In this document: positions 1 to 11,543 of the stretch, piece after piece
Layout: each line of letters opens with the position of its first letter
Position numbering within the stretch: the first letter of the stretch is position 1
NCBI GenBank assembly: GCA_964414785.1
Contig: CAYPXZ010000008.1
Coordinates: forward strand, 1 to 64,000
Length of the DNA stretch: 64,000 nt
DNA from: Palsa-1447 sp964414785
GTDB lineage: Bacteria > Verrucomicrobiota > Verrucomicrobiia > Opitutales > Opitutaceae
Direction of reading: 5' to 3'
Position numbers and translations under genes: made by a program
Notes under the pieces: model-generated
Told to the model about the DNA's origin: nothing
The model's database searches: none
What the model saw: the letters and a program-made list of their open reading frames with translations, nothing else

Positions 1-1433
1 GCGCGGATGAAGTACACGTCGTGGCTGATGAAGATGAACGTGCCGTCGAAGGTCTTCAGCGCGTTGACGAGCGCGTCGATGGACGCGATGTCGAGGTGCG
101 TCGTGGGCTCGTCCATCAGGAGCAGGTTCGGCGGCTTGACGAGCAGCCTGGCTAGGGCGAGGCGCGACTTCTCGCCGCCCGACAGGACGCTCACCTTCTT
201 GTGCACGTCGTCCTTGCGGAAGAGGAAGGCGCCCAGGATCGCCCGTGCCTGCTGCTCGGTGAGCTGGTTCTCGTTCGTGCGCAGCTCCATGACGTTCTCG
301 AAGACGGTGGCGCTCGCATGGAGGTTATCGAGGCGGTTCTGCGCGAAGTAGCCCGGCACGACGTTGCTCCCGAGCTCGAGCGTGCCGCCCTGGATGGGGA
401 TCACGCCGGCGAGGATCTTCAGGAGCGTCGACTTCCCGGCGCCGTTCGGGCCGACCAGGACGATGCGCTGGCCCCGCTCGGCCATGAAGTTCAGGTCCCG
501 GTAGACGACGTGGTCGCCGTAGGCCTGCTGGACGTGCTCGAGATCGACCACCTTGAGCCCCGAGCGGGGCGGCTTCGGGAACTTGAAGTGGATCCGCTTC
601 AGGTCGTCCTCGGGCTCGTCGACTGCGACGGCCTCAAGGCGCTCGATCTGCTTCTCCTTCGACTTGGCCCGGGAGGCCATCGACGCCTTGGCGCCGAAGC
701 GGTCGACGAACCTCTGCAGGTGCGCGATCTCGCGCTGCTGGTTCTTGAACGCCGAGGCCTGCTGCAGCTTCCGGGCCTCCTTCTCGTTCATGTAGTCGTC
801 GTAGTTGCCGGTATAGCGGTTGAGCGTGCCCCCGCGCATCTCGAGGATGCCCGTGCAGAGCGCGTTCAGGAACGCCCGGTCGTGGGAGATGACGACCAGC
901 CCGCCCGGGTACCGGGTGAGGTAGTCCTGGAACCAGAGGAGGGCCTCCAGGTCGAGGTGGTTCGTCGGCTCGTCAAGGAGGAGGAGGGCGGGCTCGGCCA
1001 CGAGGAGCCGGGCCAGGTGGGCCCTCATGACCCAGCCCCCGGAGAAGGTCTTCGCCAGCTTGTCGCTGTCGCCCTCGCGGAAGCCGAGCCCGGCCAGGAT
1101 CTTCTTGGCGCGCGGCTCAAGGGTCCAGTCGATGTCGTAGTCGTCGTCGGTCTCGGGGACGAGCTTCTTGCCGCTCGTCGCGATCTGGATGATGGTCTCG
1201 TCGGCGACCGGCGCGCTCTCCTGGGGCAGGAAACCGAAGTCGGCGCCACGCTCCCACTCGATCGTGCCGTCGTCCGGCGCCTCCTCGCCCAGGATCAGGT
1301 TGAAAAGGGTCGTCTTCCCGGCCCCGTTCGGGCCCACCAGGCCGTAGCGATCCGTACGCGCGATGAACAGCGACACGTCCTCAAAGAGGGTGCGGGTGCC
1401 ATAGGACTTGGAGACATCGGCGATCGTGAGCAT
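1..1433 (-). CDS. ABC-F family ATPase (EttA/Uup-like), 3' end outside window
   Basis: Soluble ATPase with two fused ABC domains. ABC-F proteins act on the ribosome or in translation quality control and have no membrane domain. The frame is open from the ATG at 1433 to the window edge (about 477 codons), so the C-terminus is missing. Visible parts: a first Walker A (GPNGAGKTT, about residues 34-42), a charged coiled linker between the domains, a second Walker A (GPNGAGKST, near 430-460 on the + strand), the signature LSGGEKSRLALARLL, Walker B LLLMDEPTTHLDI and the H-loop SHD. The THLD variant and the single-chain layout are typical of ABC-F. Which subfamily it belongs to (EttA, Uup, YheS, YbiT) cannot be settled without the C-terminus. 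The 185-bp gap to the next gene shows nothing notable. Confidence 0.93.
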   Translation of the reverse strand, partial: MLTIADVSKSYGTRTLFEDVSLFIARTDRYGLVGPNGAGKTTLFNLILGEEAPDDGTIEWERGADFGFLPQESAPVADETIIQIATSGKKLVPETDDDYDIDWTLEPRAKKILAGLGFREGDSDKLAKTFSGGWVMRAHLARLLVAEPALLLLDEPTNHLDLEALLWFQDYLTRYPGGLVVISHDRAFLNALCTGILEMRGGTLNRYTGNYDDYMNEKEARKLQQASAFKNQQREIAHLQRFVDRFGAKASMASRAKSKEKQIERLEAVAVDEPEDDLKRIHFKFPKPPRSGLKVVDLEHVQQAYGDHVVYRDLNFMAERGQRIVLVGPNGAGKSTLLKILAGVIPIQGGTLELGSNVVPGYFAQNRLDNLHASATVFENVMELRTNENQLTEQQARAILGAFLFRKDDVHKKVSVLSGGEKSRLALARLLVKPPNLLLMDEPTTHLDIASIDALVNALKTFDGTFIFISHDVYFIR

Positions 1434-1618
1434 GGAAACCCCCCATCAAACACATCTCATGGCGGCCTCGTCAATGGCGCGGATTGGAAAGGGGTGGGGC
1501 GCGGGCCGATCGCCCCCCGGTTTCCGGGGGCGGCAACCGCCGTTAGTGCCGCGGGGGTATGGGTTAGGAAACTTCCGCGCTTCCCCCGGGGATGCTCCCC
1601 CGGGATGCCGGGAGAAGC

Positions 1619-4498
1619 CTAATGGGCCCCGAAAAGCTTGAGGCCCTGGGGCAGCGGCTGCTCGCCGGGCATGCTCTGCTGCGAGTGCCGGGGGTACGAG
1701 ACGAACTGGAACCACCGGCCGAGACTGAAATACCTCGCCGCGAGGGACTCAATCTCCTGCCGCTCGATGGAGGCGCAGTCCGCCTGGCGGTCCCTGGCCG
1801 CGGCCAGGCGCTCGGGCCTCTGCTGGGCGTCGCGCAGGACCGTGTAGCTCCAGAATCCGTTGTCGCGCAGGTCCTCCTCGCGCTTGCTCAGAAAGGGCAT
1901 CTTCACGCGCTCGAACTCGTCGGCGGTGACGCGGCCTCGGCGCAGGGATTCGATCTCCGACTCGATCATCTCATCGGCCTTCTGGGCGTGCTCGGTCGCG
2001 ACGGTCGTGCTCGCCACGAAGAAACTGAAGTCCGGGAAGCCGTCGAACTGGACGAAGTCCGCTGTGAAGGCGTAGGCGGCGCCCAGTTCGACGCGCAGGC
2101 GGACCCTCATCCGCTCGGCGAGCACGGCGGCAAGCAGGCGGCAGCGCCTCTCCATGTGGGCGTCGCGCAGGTCGGGGACCGGGCAGAACCAGGTGATGGC
2201 GGCCTGCCGCAGGCTCGAGTCGGTCGTCGACACATAGACGGGCTTCGATGGCTTCTGCGGGGGGTTAAGCCTCTGCGACGAGTCGGCGGCCGAGCGCTCC
2301 AGGCGGGCGGGGAGGGCACCGAGCGTGGCACCCACGCGTGCGGCCGCCTCCTCCCAGGTCGTGTCGCCGACAACGCTCAATTCGATCGGCCCCCGCTTCA
2401 GCTGGGGATCCACCCAGGCGCGCACCTCCTCGATCGTCCGGGCGCCGATCTCGGTCAGGGTCGCGGTCCCGAACCGCCCGTCGCCCCCGGACAATACCCG
2501 CGCCGACTGCATCGTGATCGGCCCTGCGGGCGAGGCCGCGATCGAGGCGTACATGGACCCGATCGCGGCCTTCGCCTGGGGGAGGGCGTCGGGGCGGTAC
2601 GCGGTGTCGGTCAGGTAGGCCGAGATCAATTGCAGGCCGAGGCCCAGGTCCTTCGAGGCGCAGCGCACGCCGAAGTCCAGGGCGTCGCTGTCGACCGCGA
2701 AGTTCATGGAGACCGAGTGCCCCGCGAGGATGTCCTGCAGGTCCTCCACCGAGTGCCTCCCGAGGCCCCCCAGGGGGACGATCTCGTTTGCGAGGAGGTC
2801 CAGGCCGGGCTTGTTCCTGGGCTGCGACAGGCGGCCCGTGCCGACCCGGACGAAGACGAGCACCGTCCCGGCATCCAGGGACGTGGCCTTGAAGTTGAGG
2901 CGCACGCCGTTCGCGAACTCGGCCTGCCAGACGTCGAGGTCCCTAACCTGCCCCGAGCTCCTGACGGGGCCCGCCGGCCCGAATTGACCGTACGCGAAGA
3001 CCGCGGCCTTCCGCTCCTCGAGCCGGGCGACCTGCGTCGAGCGGCTGTCGTTCAGGGCGTCGGCGATCTCGTCGGTCGTCACCCGGAATGCCGGGTTGGT
3101 GGCGACGAACACGTGCATGGACTGCGTGGTCCACGCCCGGCGGTACTCGGCGAGGCAGTCCTCGGGGGTCGCGGCGGCGAGGTCGGCCGAGACGTCCTTC
3201 AGGGCCGCGGCCGGCGTCGCGAACACGGTGCCCTGGACGATCGAGTTGGCGACCGAGCCGGCGATCCAGTCGGAATGCCAGGTGGCCGACGTGCGGACGG
3301 CGTCCTCATAGGCCGTCTGGTAGTCGGTCCGGGCGACCGCGAGCTCGGCCGCGGTGAACCCGTAGTTGAAGGCGCGCCGGTGCTCGCGCTCGAGCTGCGC
3401 CATGAACGTTTTCCAGTTGTCGACCCGGCCGGAGGCGCCGAAGGCCGCGACCTCCCATCCCGGCACGGGGCTCCTTACCGAGGCGACGGGCACCACGAGG
3501 TCCCCGGCGGAGGTCTTCGAGAGCCTGGCGGTGCGGTGCTGCAGGATCGAAAAGGCGAGGGAGCGCCGAAGCTGCGAGACCCTGCGCGCGTGGGTGTCGG
3601 GGTTCGCGGGCTCGGGGAACGGGTGCTCCAGCATGCACTCCGCGCCCGGCAGGCCCGCGTCCACGAACACCCGGACATTGGGCTTGGCCGCCTCCCGCGG
3701 CTCGAGCGCGATGGCGCCCAAGCGCGCGGGGCCCCGCGCCGCGACGCCGCCCAGCTCCGACTCGATCAGCCGCTGCGCGGCGCCCGGGTCCACGTCCCCG
3801 ACAATGATGACGGCCATCCGCTCGGGGCGGTACCACGCGTTGTAGAAGTCCACGAACTGCCCGCGGGAGAACCCCCGGATGTTTTCGGCCACGCCGATCG
3901 GCTTGCGCCGGGCCTGGAGCGAGTCCGGGAAGAGGAGCTCGAAGTTGGCGTCCTGGGCGCGGGCCCCTGGCGTGTCCCGGGTGTCGCGCTCGTTGAGGAT
4001 CACGTCGCGCTCGCGGTCGATGAGCGCCGGGTCGAACGAGATGTCCTGCGCGTACTCGCGGAATACGCCGAGACCCCCGCGGAGCGTCGCCTCCCGGGTG
4101 TCGGGCAGCTCGAGCTGGTAGATCGTGTGGTCCCAGAACGTGAAGGCCGCGGTGTCGGGGCCGAAGCCGACCCCGAGGCGCTGCAGCTCCGCGGTCAGGC
4201 CCCCGTTGGGATGCTCCCGGGTGCCCCGGAAAGCCATGTGCTCGATGAAATGGGCGATGCCCCGCTCGCTCTCGCGCTCCTCAAGCGAGCCTGCGGCCAC
4301 CAGGAGCCGGATCGAGGCCCTGCCCTTGGGCTCGGCGTTCGCGCGCACGGCGTAGCGCAGCCCGTTCGCAAGGACGCCCCAGTGGACCGCCGGGTCCGCG
4401 GGCAGGTCGCTCTGGACCTCGGGCCAGGGTCCCGCGCGCAGGGGCAGGCCCAGGACAAACGCGACGACGACGGCGGCCGTCCGGCTGAGCGGGAGCAT
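1619..4498 (-). CDS. Exported M16 family zinc metallopeptidase (insulinase/PqqL-like)
   Basis: Predicted secreted or periplasmic zinc peptidase of about 959 aa, the usual length for two-halved M16 proteases such as PqqL. The inverted zinc motif HFIEH is at residues 83-87 and is followed by the expected downstream helix and the phrase NAWYRPERMAVIIVGDVD seen in M16 N-domains. The C-terminal half carries the inactive M16 domains. The ATG at 4498 was chosen because a signal peptide starts there (MLPLSRTAAVVVAFVLGLPLRAG). An alternative GTG at 4534 adds 12 unlikely residues. It probably degrades peptides in the periplasm; the substrate is unknown. Neighbours give no clue, and the next gene diverges from it. 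Confidence 0.92.
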   Translation of the reverse strand: MLPLSRTAAVVVAFVLGLPLRAGPWPEVQSDLPADPAVHWGVLANGLRYAVRANAEPKGRASIRLLVAAGSLEERESERGIAHFIEHMAFRGTREHPNGGLTAELQRLGVGFGPDTAAFTFWDHTIYQLELPDTREATLRGGLGVFREYAQDISFDPALIDRERDVILNERDTRDTPGARAQDANFELLFPDSLQARRKPIGVAENIRGFSRGQFVDFYNAWYRPERMAVIIVGDVDPGAAQRLIESELGGVAARGPARLGAIALEPREAAKPNVRVFVDAGLPGAECMLEHPFPEPANPDTHARRVSQLRRSLAFSILQHRTARLSKTSAGDLVVPVASVRSPVPGWEVAAFGASGRVDNWKTFMAQLEREHRRAFNYGFTAAELAVARTDYQTAYEDAVRTSATWHSDWIAGSVANSIVQGTVFATPAAALKDVSADLAAATPEDCLAEYRRAWTTQSMHVFVATNPAFRVTTDEIADALNDSRSTQVARLEERKAAVFAYGQFGPAGPVRSSGQVRDLDVWQAEFANGVRLNFKATSLDAGTVLVFVRVGTGRLSQPRNKPGLDLLANEIVPLGGLGRHSVEDLQDILAGHSVSMNFAVDSDALDFGVRCASKDLGLGLQLISAYLTDTAYRPDALPQAKAAIGSMYASIAASPAGPITMQSARVLSGGDGRFGTATLTEIGARTIEEVRAWVDPQLKRGPIELSVVGDTTWEEAAARVGATLGALPARLERSAADSSQRLNPPQKPSKPVYVSTTDSSLRQAAITWFCPVPDLRDAHMERRCRLLAAVLAERMRVRLRVELGAAYAFTADFVQFDGFPDFSFFVASTTVATEHAQKADEMIESEIESLRRGRVTADEFERVKMPFLSKREEDLRDNGFWSYTVLRDAQQRPERLAAARDRQADCASIERQEIESLAARYFSLGRWFQFVSYPRHSQQSMPGEQPLPQGLKLFGAH

Positions 4499-4614
4499 CG
4501 CCCGGCAGTCTCTCCGGGGTGGGGGCCTTGTCACGCGAAATGCTGGCGCCCAAGGGCGGGCCCCACTGGGGGATTGCCTTGGGGCCCGGCGGGCGCTGCG
4601 CTGGGTGGCGTCGC

Positions 4615-5319
4615 ATGAGTGCCGCAGGTGAAACCCACGCCGGGGCCGCGCAGGCGGGACCCTTGCGCTGGCTGTCGGCCCTGCCCGACGCGGCCGCGTT
4701 CGGGGCCGGGCTCGGGATCGCCTGGTACCTCGGCTGGAGGGCGACGGACCTGGTGTGGAGCCTCTGGCTCTCGAGCCTCCTCGTGGGCTACTCGATCATT
4801 GCCTGGAAGGTCTTCGGCCCGGCGATAACCGACTTCTTCAGCCCCCCTGCGGGCGCGGATCAGGGCAGCCGCATCGCCCTCCTGGCGGTCAGGGTCTTCG
4901 GGGGGCTCTTCCTCCTCCTCTTCTTCACGGTCCATTTCGGGATGTTCCACTTCATCCACTCGGTGTTCCTTAACCACTTCTTCCCGGTGCTCGACAAGGC
5001 GACGCGGGGGTTCCCGAACGCCGCGATCTACGGGTACGTGTTGCGGCACTACTGGCCCTTTGTGCTCGTGGCCGCGGTGGCGGAGCGGGACGCATTCCGG
5101 CCCCGCCCCGCCGCAAGGACCGGGGACGGCTTCATGGAGGCGTACACGAACGTGATCCGGATGCACTTCCTTATCTTCTTCTTCGCCTTCGCCCACTTTG
5201 CGAAGCTTGAGAACATGGCGGTCTACGCGTGCGTCTACGCCGTTTACTTTTTCCCGTGGAGGATGTTGCAGAAGACGGGATCCGGGGCGCCCATGGCCGT
5301 CCCGGCAGGGCGCACCTAG
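4615..5319 (+). CDS. DUF6498-like multi-pass membrane protein
   Basis: Integral inner-membrane protein of 234 aa with about five or six hydrophobic segments. It contains the His/Phe-rich stretch TVHFGMFHFIHS in mid protein and further aromatic-rich helices near the C-terminus, a layout that resembles DUF6498 proteins of unknown function. The ATG at 4615 was chosen over the upstream in-frame GTG at 4519 because the extra residues would be G/P/R-rich and overlap the divergent peptidase's start region. The conserved histidines within membrane segments could bind metal or haem, but that is speculation. Family assignment is from memory of the pattern, not a search. Confidence 0.7.
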   Translation: MSAAGETHAGAAQAGPLRWLSALPDAAAFGAGLGIAWYLGWRATDLVWSLWLSSLLVGYSIIAWKVFGPAITDFFSPPAGADQGSRIALLAVRVFGGLFLLLFFTVHFGMFHFIHSVFLNHFFPVLDKATRGFPNAAIYGYVLRHYWPFVLVAAVAERDAFRPRPAARTGDGFMEAYTNVIRMHFLIFFFAFAHFAKLENMAVYACVYAVYFFPWRMLQKTGSGAPMAVPAGRT

Positions 5320-5384
5320 CTCGCCGCGCCGGTTTTGGGTGGCAACGGGATTCCCCGGGGTTCAGCTTCGGGCTTGAACCCGTC

Positions 5385-6431
5385 ATGTGCGCGAAATCGA
5401 AAACTCAGCCCCCTGAACAGGTGAATGCCGCCCTGGCGCGCTCGAAGGGCCCGGTCTCAAGGTTCATCGCCCACCACTACCGGCACTTCAACTCGGCGGC
5501 GCTCCTCGACGCGGCGAAGGCCTACGAGGCCCACCTGAAGTCGGGGGGGAAGATGCTGGTCACGCTCGCCGGCGCCATGTCGACGGCGGAGCTCGGCATC
5601 TCGCTCGCGGAGATGATCCGCAAGGGGAAGGTGCACGGCATCGTCTGCACGGGAGCCAACCTTGAGGAGGACGTGTTCAACCTGGTGGCCCACAACTACT
5701 ACGAGAGGGTCCCGAACTACCGCCACCTCTCGGCCGGCGACGAGCAGGCGCTCCTCGACAGGCACATGAACCGGGTGACCGACACCTGCATCCCCGAGAT
5801 GGAGGCCATGCGGCGGATCGAGGGCGTGATCCTCGAGGAATGGATGGCTGCGGACCGCGCCGGCGAGAGGTATTTCCCGCACGAGTTCATGTACAAGATC
5901 CTGCGGGGGGGAAAGTTGAAGAAATGGTACCAGATCGACCCCAGGAATTCCTGGCTGGTCGCCGCCTGCGAGAAGAACCTCCCCATCACGGTCCCCGGCT
6001 GGGAGGACGCGACGCTCGGCAACATGTATGCCGCCCACGTGATGGCCGGGGACGTGAGGAACGTCCACACGGTGCGCACGGGGATCGAGTACATGACCGA
6101 GCTGGCGGGCTGGTACACGGACACGGCCCGGGAATTGCGCAGCGGCGAGGGCTCCATCGGGTTCTTCCAGATCGGCGGGGGAATCGCCGGGGACTTCCCG
6201 ATCTGCGTCGTTCCGATGCTCCACCAGGACCTGCGCCGGACGGATGTGCCGCTCTGGGGGTACTTCTGCCAGGTCAGCGACTCGACGACCAGCTACGGAA
6301 GCTACTCGGGCGCGGTTCCGAACGAGAAGATCACCTGGGGCAAGCTCGCCGCGTCGACGCCCAAGTTCATCATCGAGTCGGACGCGACCATCGTGGCCCC
6401 CCTCATCTTTGCCTGGGTGCTGGGGGACTGA
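5385..6431 (+). CDS. Deoxyhypusine synthase family protein
   Basis: Cytosolic NAD-dependent enzyme of 348 aa. In eukaryotes and archaea this family transfers the aminobutyl group of spermidine to a lysine of eIF5A. Bacteria lack eIF5A, and bacterial homologues are thought to act on polyamines instead (homospermidine-type chemistry). Visible features: SGGKMLVTLAGAMSTAELG near the N-terminus, the cofactor-binding phrase IVCTGANLEEDVFN, GGGIAGDFPICVVP, and near the C-terminus TWGKL. The lysine in TWGKL (about residue 320) aligns with the catalytic lysine of the family. The ATG at 5385 gives a normal N-terminus; the frame is open upstream to 5229. It is separated by 3 bp from the next gene, so the two are probably cotranscribed. 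Confidence 0.88.
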   Translation: MCAKSKTQPPEQVNAALARSKGPVSRFIAHHYRHFNSAALLDAAKAYEAHLKSGGKMLVTLAGAMSTAELGISLAEMIRKGKVHGIVCTGANLEEDVFNLVAHNYYERVPNYRHLSAGDEQALLDRHMNRVTDTCIPEMEAMRRIEGVILEEWMAADRAGERYFPHEFMYKILRGGKLKKWYQIDPRNSWLVAACEKNLPITVPGWEDATLGNMYAAHVMAGDVRNVHTVRTGIEYMTELAGWYTDTARELRSGEGSIGFFQIGGGIAGDFPICVVPMLHQDLRRTDVPLWGYFCQVSDSTTSYGSYSGAVPNEKITWGKLAASTPKFIIESDATIVAPLIFAWVLGD

Positions 6432-6434
6432 CGC

Positions 6435-8609
<2,175 letters not shown>

Positions 8610-8652
8610 GTCCGTTGCATGTGGCGGGAATCGTGCTTATATATATCTCCCA

Positions 8653-9255
8653 ATGAAGGTCCTCGCCGTCGAAGACGACAATGTCGCCCGCGCGATCCTG
8701 AAGCGCTCGCTTGAGCGCCTCGGCCACGAGGTCGCCGAGGCCCGCGACGGGGAGGAGGCCTGGGCCATGTGGCAGAAGGACAGGCCTCGGGTCATCGTCT
8801 GCGACTGGCTGATGCCGAGGTTGGACGGCCTGAAGCTGTGCAAGCTGATCCGGGCGCAGGAGGGCAACGAGTACGTCTACTTCATCCTGCTGACGGCGGC
8901 CGGGGCCACCGTGCAGAACACCCGGGCCGCCGCCGACGCGGGCGTCGACGACTTCCTGAACAAGCCGATCGACCTTTCCCGGCTATGGGCCCGCCTGCGG
9001 GTGGCCGAGCGCATCCTCAAGTACACGACCCAGGTGCACAGGCTCGAGGAGATGATGCCGATGTGCTCCTACTGCAAAAAGATCAGGGACGACCAGAACT
9101 ACTGGCAGCAGATCGAGAGCTACATCAACGAGCGGACGGGCACGGAGATCAGCCACTCGGTCTGCCCGGAGTGCTACCAGAGGGTCGTGGTGCCGGAGCT
9201 CGAGCGCCTCAAGGAGGCGGCGAAGAAGGTGCCCGTCGTCAAAAAGAAGCGGTGA
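8653..9255 (+). CDS. Response regulator with C-terminal four-cysteine domain
   Basis: A 200-aa two-component receiver protein. The REC domain spans roughly residues 1-120, with acidic residues E7-D8-D9, phosphoacceptor D51 in CDWLMP, a conserved LLTA strand and K in FLNKPID. After a short helix the C-terminal half carries two CxxC pairs (MCSYCKK and CPECYQ) about 37 residues apart, with a conserved W and SH between them, so it is probably a zinc-binding module. There is no DNA-binding domain and no kinase next to it. Output is therefore probably protein-protein or redox/metal sensing. Its 3' end overlaps the convergent gene by 17 bp. An AT-rich stretch (tatatatat) lies just before the ATG. 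Confidence 0.88.
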   Translation: MKVLAVEDDNVARAILKRSLERLGHEVAEARDGEEAWAMWQKDRPRVIVCDWLMPRLDGLKLCKLIRAQEGNEYVYFILLTAAGATVQNTRAAADAGVDDFLNKPIDLSRLWARLRVAERILKYTTQVHRLEEMMPMCSYCKKIRDDQNYWQQIESYINERTGTEISHSVCPECYQRVVVPELERLKEAAKKVPVVKKKR

Positions 9256-10540
9256 GCTCGAGCTGGGCGCCCGGCTCCACCGAGCGCTTGCCGAGCGCGG
9301 TGCACTCGACCTCGTCGTTCTTGTAGAGCCTGAACGCGACGGCCTTCGAGGCGTCGTTCGTCTCCCAGCGCCACTTGCCGATCGACACGAAGGTGAGCGG
9401 CACGCCCTTCTCCCACGTGAGGCCCGGGCCATCGCCGCGGACGAAGAGCCGGTTGCCGATCCCGATGTAGGCCGTGACGAGGAGCCGCGTCGCCCCGTCG
9501 GCTGAGATCGAGGGCTCGGAGATCTCGACGAAGGAGGTCGACTGGGGGTCGTCGGCCGCGGGCGACTCGAGGATAAGGTCCTCCGACGGGTGCTCGGCGA
9601 CGGGTGCGGCCACGGCCTCGGCCGGGGGCTCGGCCGCGGGGGCCGGCGCGGGCTTGCGTGGGGCGCGCTTCCTGGGAGGCGGGGCCGCCGGCGCCGGGGC
9701 CGGATCGGCGGAAGCCGCGGCGGGCTCCGGTGCCACCGCGGGCGCCGAATCGGGCGATGGCGGGGTCTCGGCGGCGGGTTCGGGAATGACGTGCGGGACG
9801 GGCGCTGCTGCGGGGGCGGCCGGCTCGGCGGGCGCCACGTACGGCGGATTGGAGGCGGCGACGGCGGGCTTTATCTCGACCATCTTGCTCGCGATCACGG
9901 GCGGCAGTTCCGGGATGTGTACCGGCGGGGCGGGGACCGCCCGGGCCGCCTCGGCCGCCTTCGACACGGCGGCCTCCAGCTCGGCGACGGACTTGCCCAT
10001 CTTCTTCGCGAACGCCTCGAGCTTCGCGGCGACCTCCGCGTCCTCCTTCTTGGCGGCCGCGATGCGAGCGTCCACCTCTGCGATCGCCTTGGCGACGGAC
10101 TCGAGCTTGGCCGCGGCCTCGGCGTCCCCCTTGCGCGCCGCCGCGAGCCGCGCGTCGAGCTCGGCCATCTTCTCCTGGATCTGTTGGGCGAGGCGCTCCG
10201 ACTTGCTGAAATTGTCCTGGGCCGCCTCTGCGATCCCGTTGAGGCCCGTCGCGGCGATCGAGACCTGCTCGGCGGCGGCGGCCACCGTGACCGAGAGCGC
10301 CTGGAGCGCGCGCTGGCGGTTGTCGAGCGCCTCGTCCTGGCGCCGCGCGTAATCGGTGACGAAGGGAATCGCCCCGAGGACGGAGGCCACCGCGACGCAG
10401 GCCACGATCGAGATCAGCGCGACGCCGGTCGTCGGGTGGGCCGCGGAGTCGGCGATGTACCAGGCTGTGGCCAGGAGCGCCGCATCGCCTAAAAGGAAGA
10501 TCCACTTTGGCAGTTTCGGGGTATCGCTGGGGAGGTTCAT
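9239..10540 (-). CDS. Membrane-anchored coiled-coil protein with Ala/Pro-rich linker and C-terminal beta domain
   Basis: A 433-aa protein of unknown function. In order it has: a short cytosolic start (MNLPSDTPKLPKW), two hydrophobic helices (about residues 12-60), a long Ala/Glu/Lys-rich coiled coil (about 75-200) with repeats such as KxDAEVAAKLE, a low-complexity Ala/Pro linker (about 205-350) with a basic patch PPRKRAPRKP, and a compact C-terminal beta-type domain containing YIGIGNRLFVRGDGPGL and KWRWE. The C-terminal domain looks carbohydrate-binding-like (W-x-W, immunoglobulin-type strands), which is inference. The ATG at 10540 precedes the hydrophobic segment; the frame stays open to 10645. 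Confidence 0.72.
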   Translation of the reverse strand: MNLPSDTPKLPKWIFLLGDAALLATAWYIADSAAHPTTGVALISIVACVAVASVLGAIPFVTDYARRQDEALDNRQRALQALSVTVAAAAEQVSIAATGLNGIAEAAQDNFSKSERLAQQIQEKMAELDARLAAARKGDAEAAAKLESVAKAIAEVDARIAAAKKEDAEVAAKLEAFAKKMGKSVAELEAAVSKAAEAARAVPAPPVHIPELPPVIASKMVEIKPAVAASNPPYVAPAEPAAPAAAPVPHVIPEPAAETPPSPDSAPAVAPEPAAASADPAPAPAAPPPRKRAPRKPAPAPAAEPPAEAVAAPVAEHPSEDLILESPAADDPQSTSFVEISEPSISADGATRLLVTAYIGIGNRLFVRGDGPGLTWEKGVPLTFVSIGKWRWETNDASKAVAFRLYKNDEVECTALGKRSVEPGAQLELTASF

Positions 10541-10583
10541 GAGAACGCTGCTGTGTTTTTTGTGCTGTGCGCGGGGGTTCTTT

Positions 10584-11087
10584 TCAACTCGGAAACGGCC
10601 CGGCGGGCTCCGTCCCCGCGAATCGTGCGGCAATCGCGGCCGCAAGCCGATCCCATTCGCGCGGGTTCAGGTCGCGCTTGCGACCGGGGGAGACCTGGCG
10701 GTGGTCGGTCATGCGCCCCGGCGTCCAGCCGAGGAAATCCCACCGGCGGGCGAGCCACTCGAGGGCGGAGTCGATCTGGGGGCCCGAGAGAGGGGCCGCA
10801 TAGGTGTCGCCGGCGAAGGCCACCCCGAGCAGGAAGTCGTTGCACCGGTCGCGGCCCAGGAAGCGGGATAAACCCGCGTGCCAGGCGACCTCATGGTCGG
10901 GCACGAGCGTGCAGCGCTTCCCGTCGGGGGCGATGAGGCAGTGGTAGCTCACGCGGCTCGCGGGGTCCTGCATCCTCGCGATCGTCGCCTCGAATGACAT
11001 CTCGCTGTGGTGGAAGAGGACTCCCAGGCGCTCGTGCGCGGCGCCGTCCCGGTTTGGGGAGGGGCGCTCGATCTCCTCGAAGGCCAT
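10584..11087 (-). CDS. N-acetylmuramoyl-L-alanine amidase (AmpD-like)
   Basis: A 167-aa zinc amidase of the Amidase_2/AmpD fold that cleaves the bond between N-acetylmuramic acid and L-alanine in peptidoglycan or muropeptides. Metal and active-site motifs are FHHSE near the N-terminus, SYHCLI, VAWHAG in the middle and the C-terminal DHRQVSPGRKRDLNP that supplies the last ligand and catalytic lysine region. No signal peptide is seen, so a cytosolic recycling role like AmpD is likely. The ATG at 11087 is preferred over a TTG at 11123, which would overlap the upstream gene. It is followed on the same strand by the coiled-coil membrane protein. Confidence 0.85.
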   Translation of the reverse strand: MAFEEIERPSPNRDGAAHERLGVLFHHSEMSFEATIARMQDPASRVSYHCLIAPDGKRCTLVPDHEVAWHAGLSRFLGRDRCNDFLLGVAFAGDTYAAPLSGPQIDSALEWLARRWDFLGWTPGRMTDHRQVSPGRKRDLNPREWDRLAAAIAARFAGTEPAGPFPS

Positions 11088-11100
11088 CGGGTCCGGCCGG

Positions 11101-11469
11101 CTAGAGATGGCCCCACGAGGCAACCGTCAGGGGGGAAAGGACGGCGACCCGCACCGCGCCCTCGAAGGTCAGCACGACCAGGATCCGCTTCAGCTCGCAG
11201 TTGCGCCGGATCGAGTAGCCCACGATCGACGTGGCGATGAGGACGAGACCGTAGATCCGCGCCCGTGGGGTCGCCAGGAGGGACGCCATCCACAGGCCGT
11301 AGACGAGGATCGACGCCGTCCAGAGGAAGGCCACGGGCTCGCTCGGCCCCATCTCCCGCGGCTCGGCGCCCCGGGCGATCTGCTTGATCCCGACATAGCG
11401 CTCGCTCATGACCAGCTGCCAGATTTCGAAGGCAAGGAATAGGGGAGCGAGGAGCGCGACTCCGTTCAC
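11101..11469 (-). CDS. Small integral membrane protein, unknown function
   Basis: A 122-aa protein with about four hydrophobic segments: one at the N-terminus (VALLAPLFLAFEIWQLV), a pair in the middle (VAFLWTASILVYGLWMASLL and IYGLVLIATSIVGYS) and one at the C-terminus. It starts at GTG 11469, the only start that includes the first helix. I do not recognise a family. The stop codon lies 13 bp before the amidase ATG, so the two are probably cotranscribed, which would be consistent with a cell-envelope role. Confidence 0.6.
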   Translation of the reverse strand: MNGVALLAPLFLAFEIWQLVMSERYVGIKQIARGAEPREMGPSEPVAFLWTASILVYGLWMASLLATPRARIYGLVLIATSIVGYSIRRNCELKRILVVLTFEGAVRVAVLSPLTVASWGHL

Positions 11470-11543
11470 GGCGCCGAGCCTAGCGCGCCCCCGGACGGCG
11501 ACAACCCTCTTCGGTCAGGGTTGCGCTTGCCCCGGGGGGTTTC

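Noticed and set aside
1592..4618. A 1008-codon + strand frame opposite the M16 peptidase
   Set aside because: GC-rich antisense shadow. The minus-strand reading has all M16 motifs and a signal peptide.
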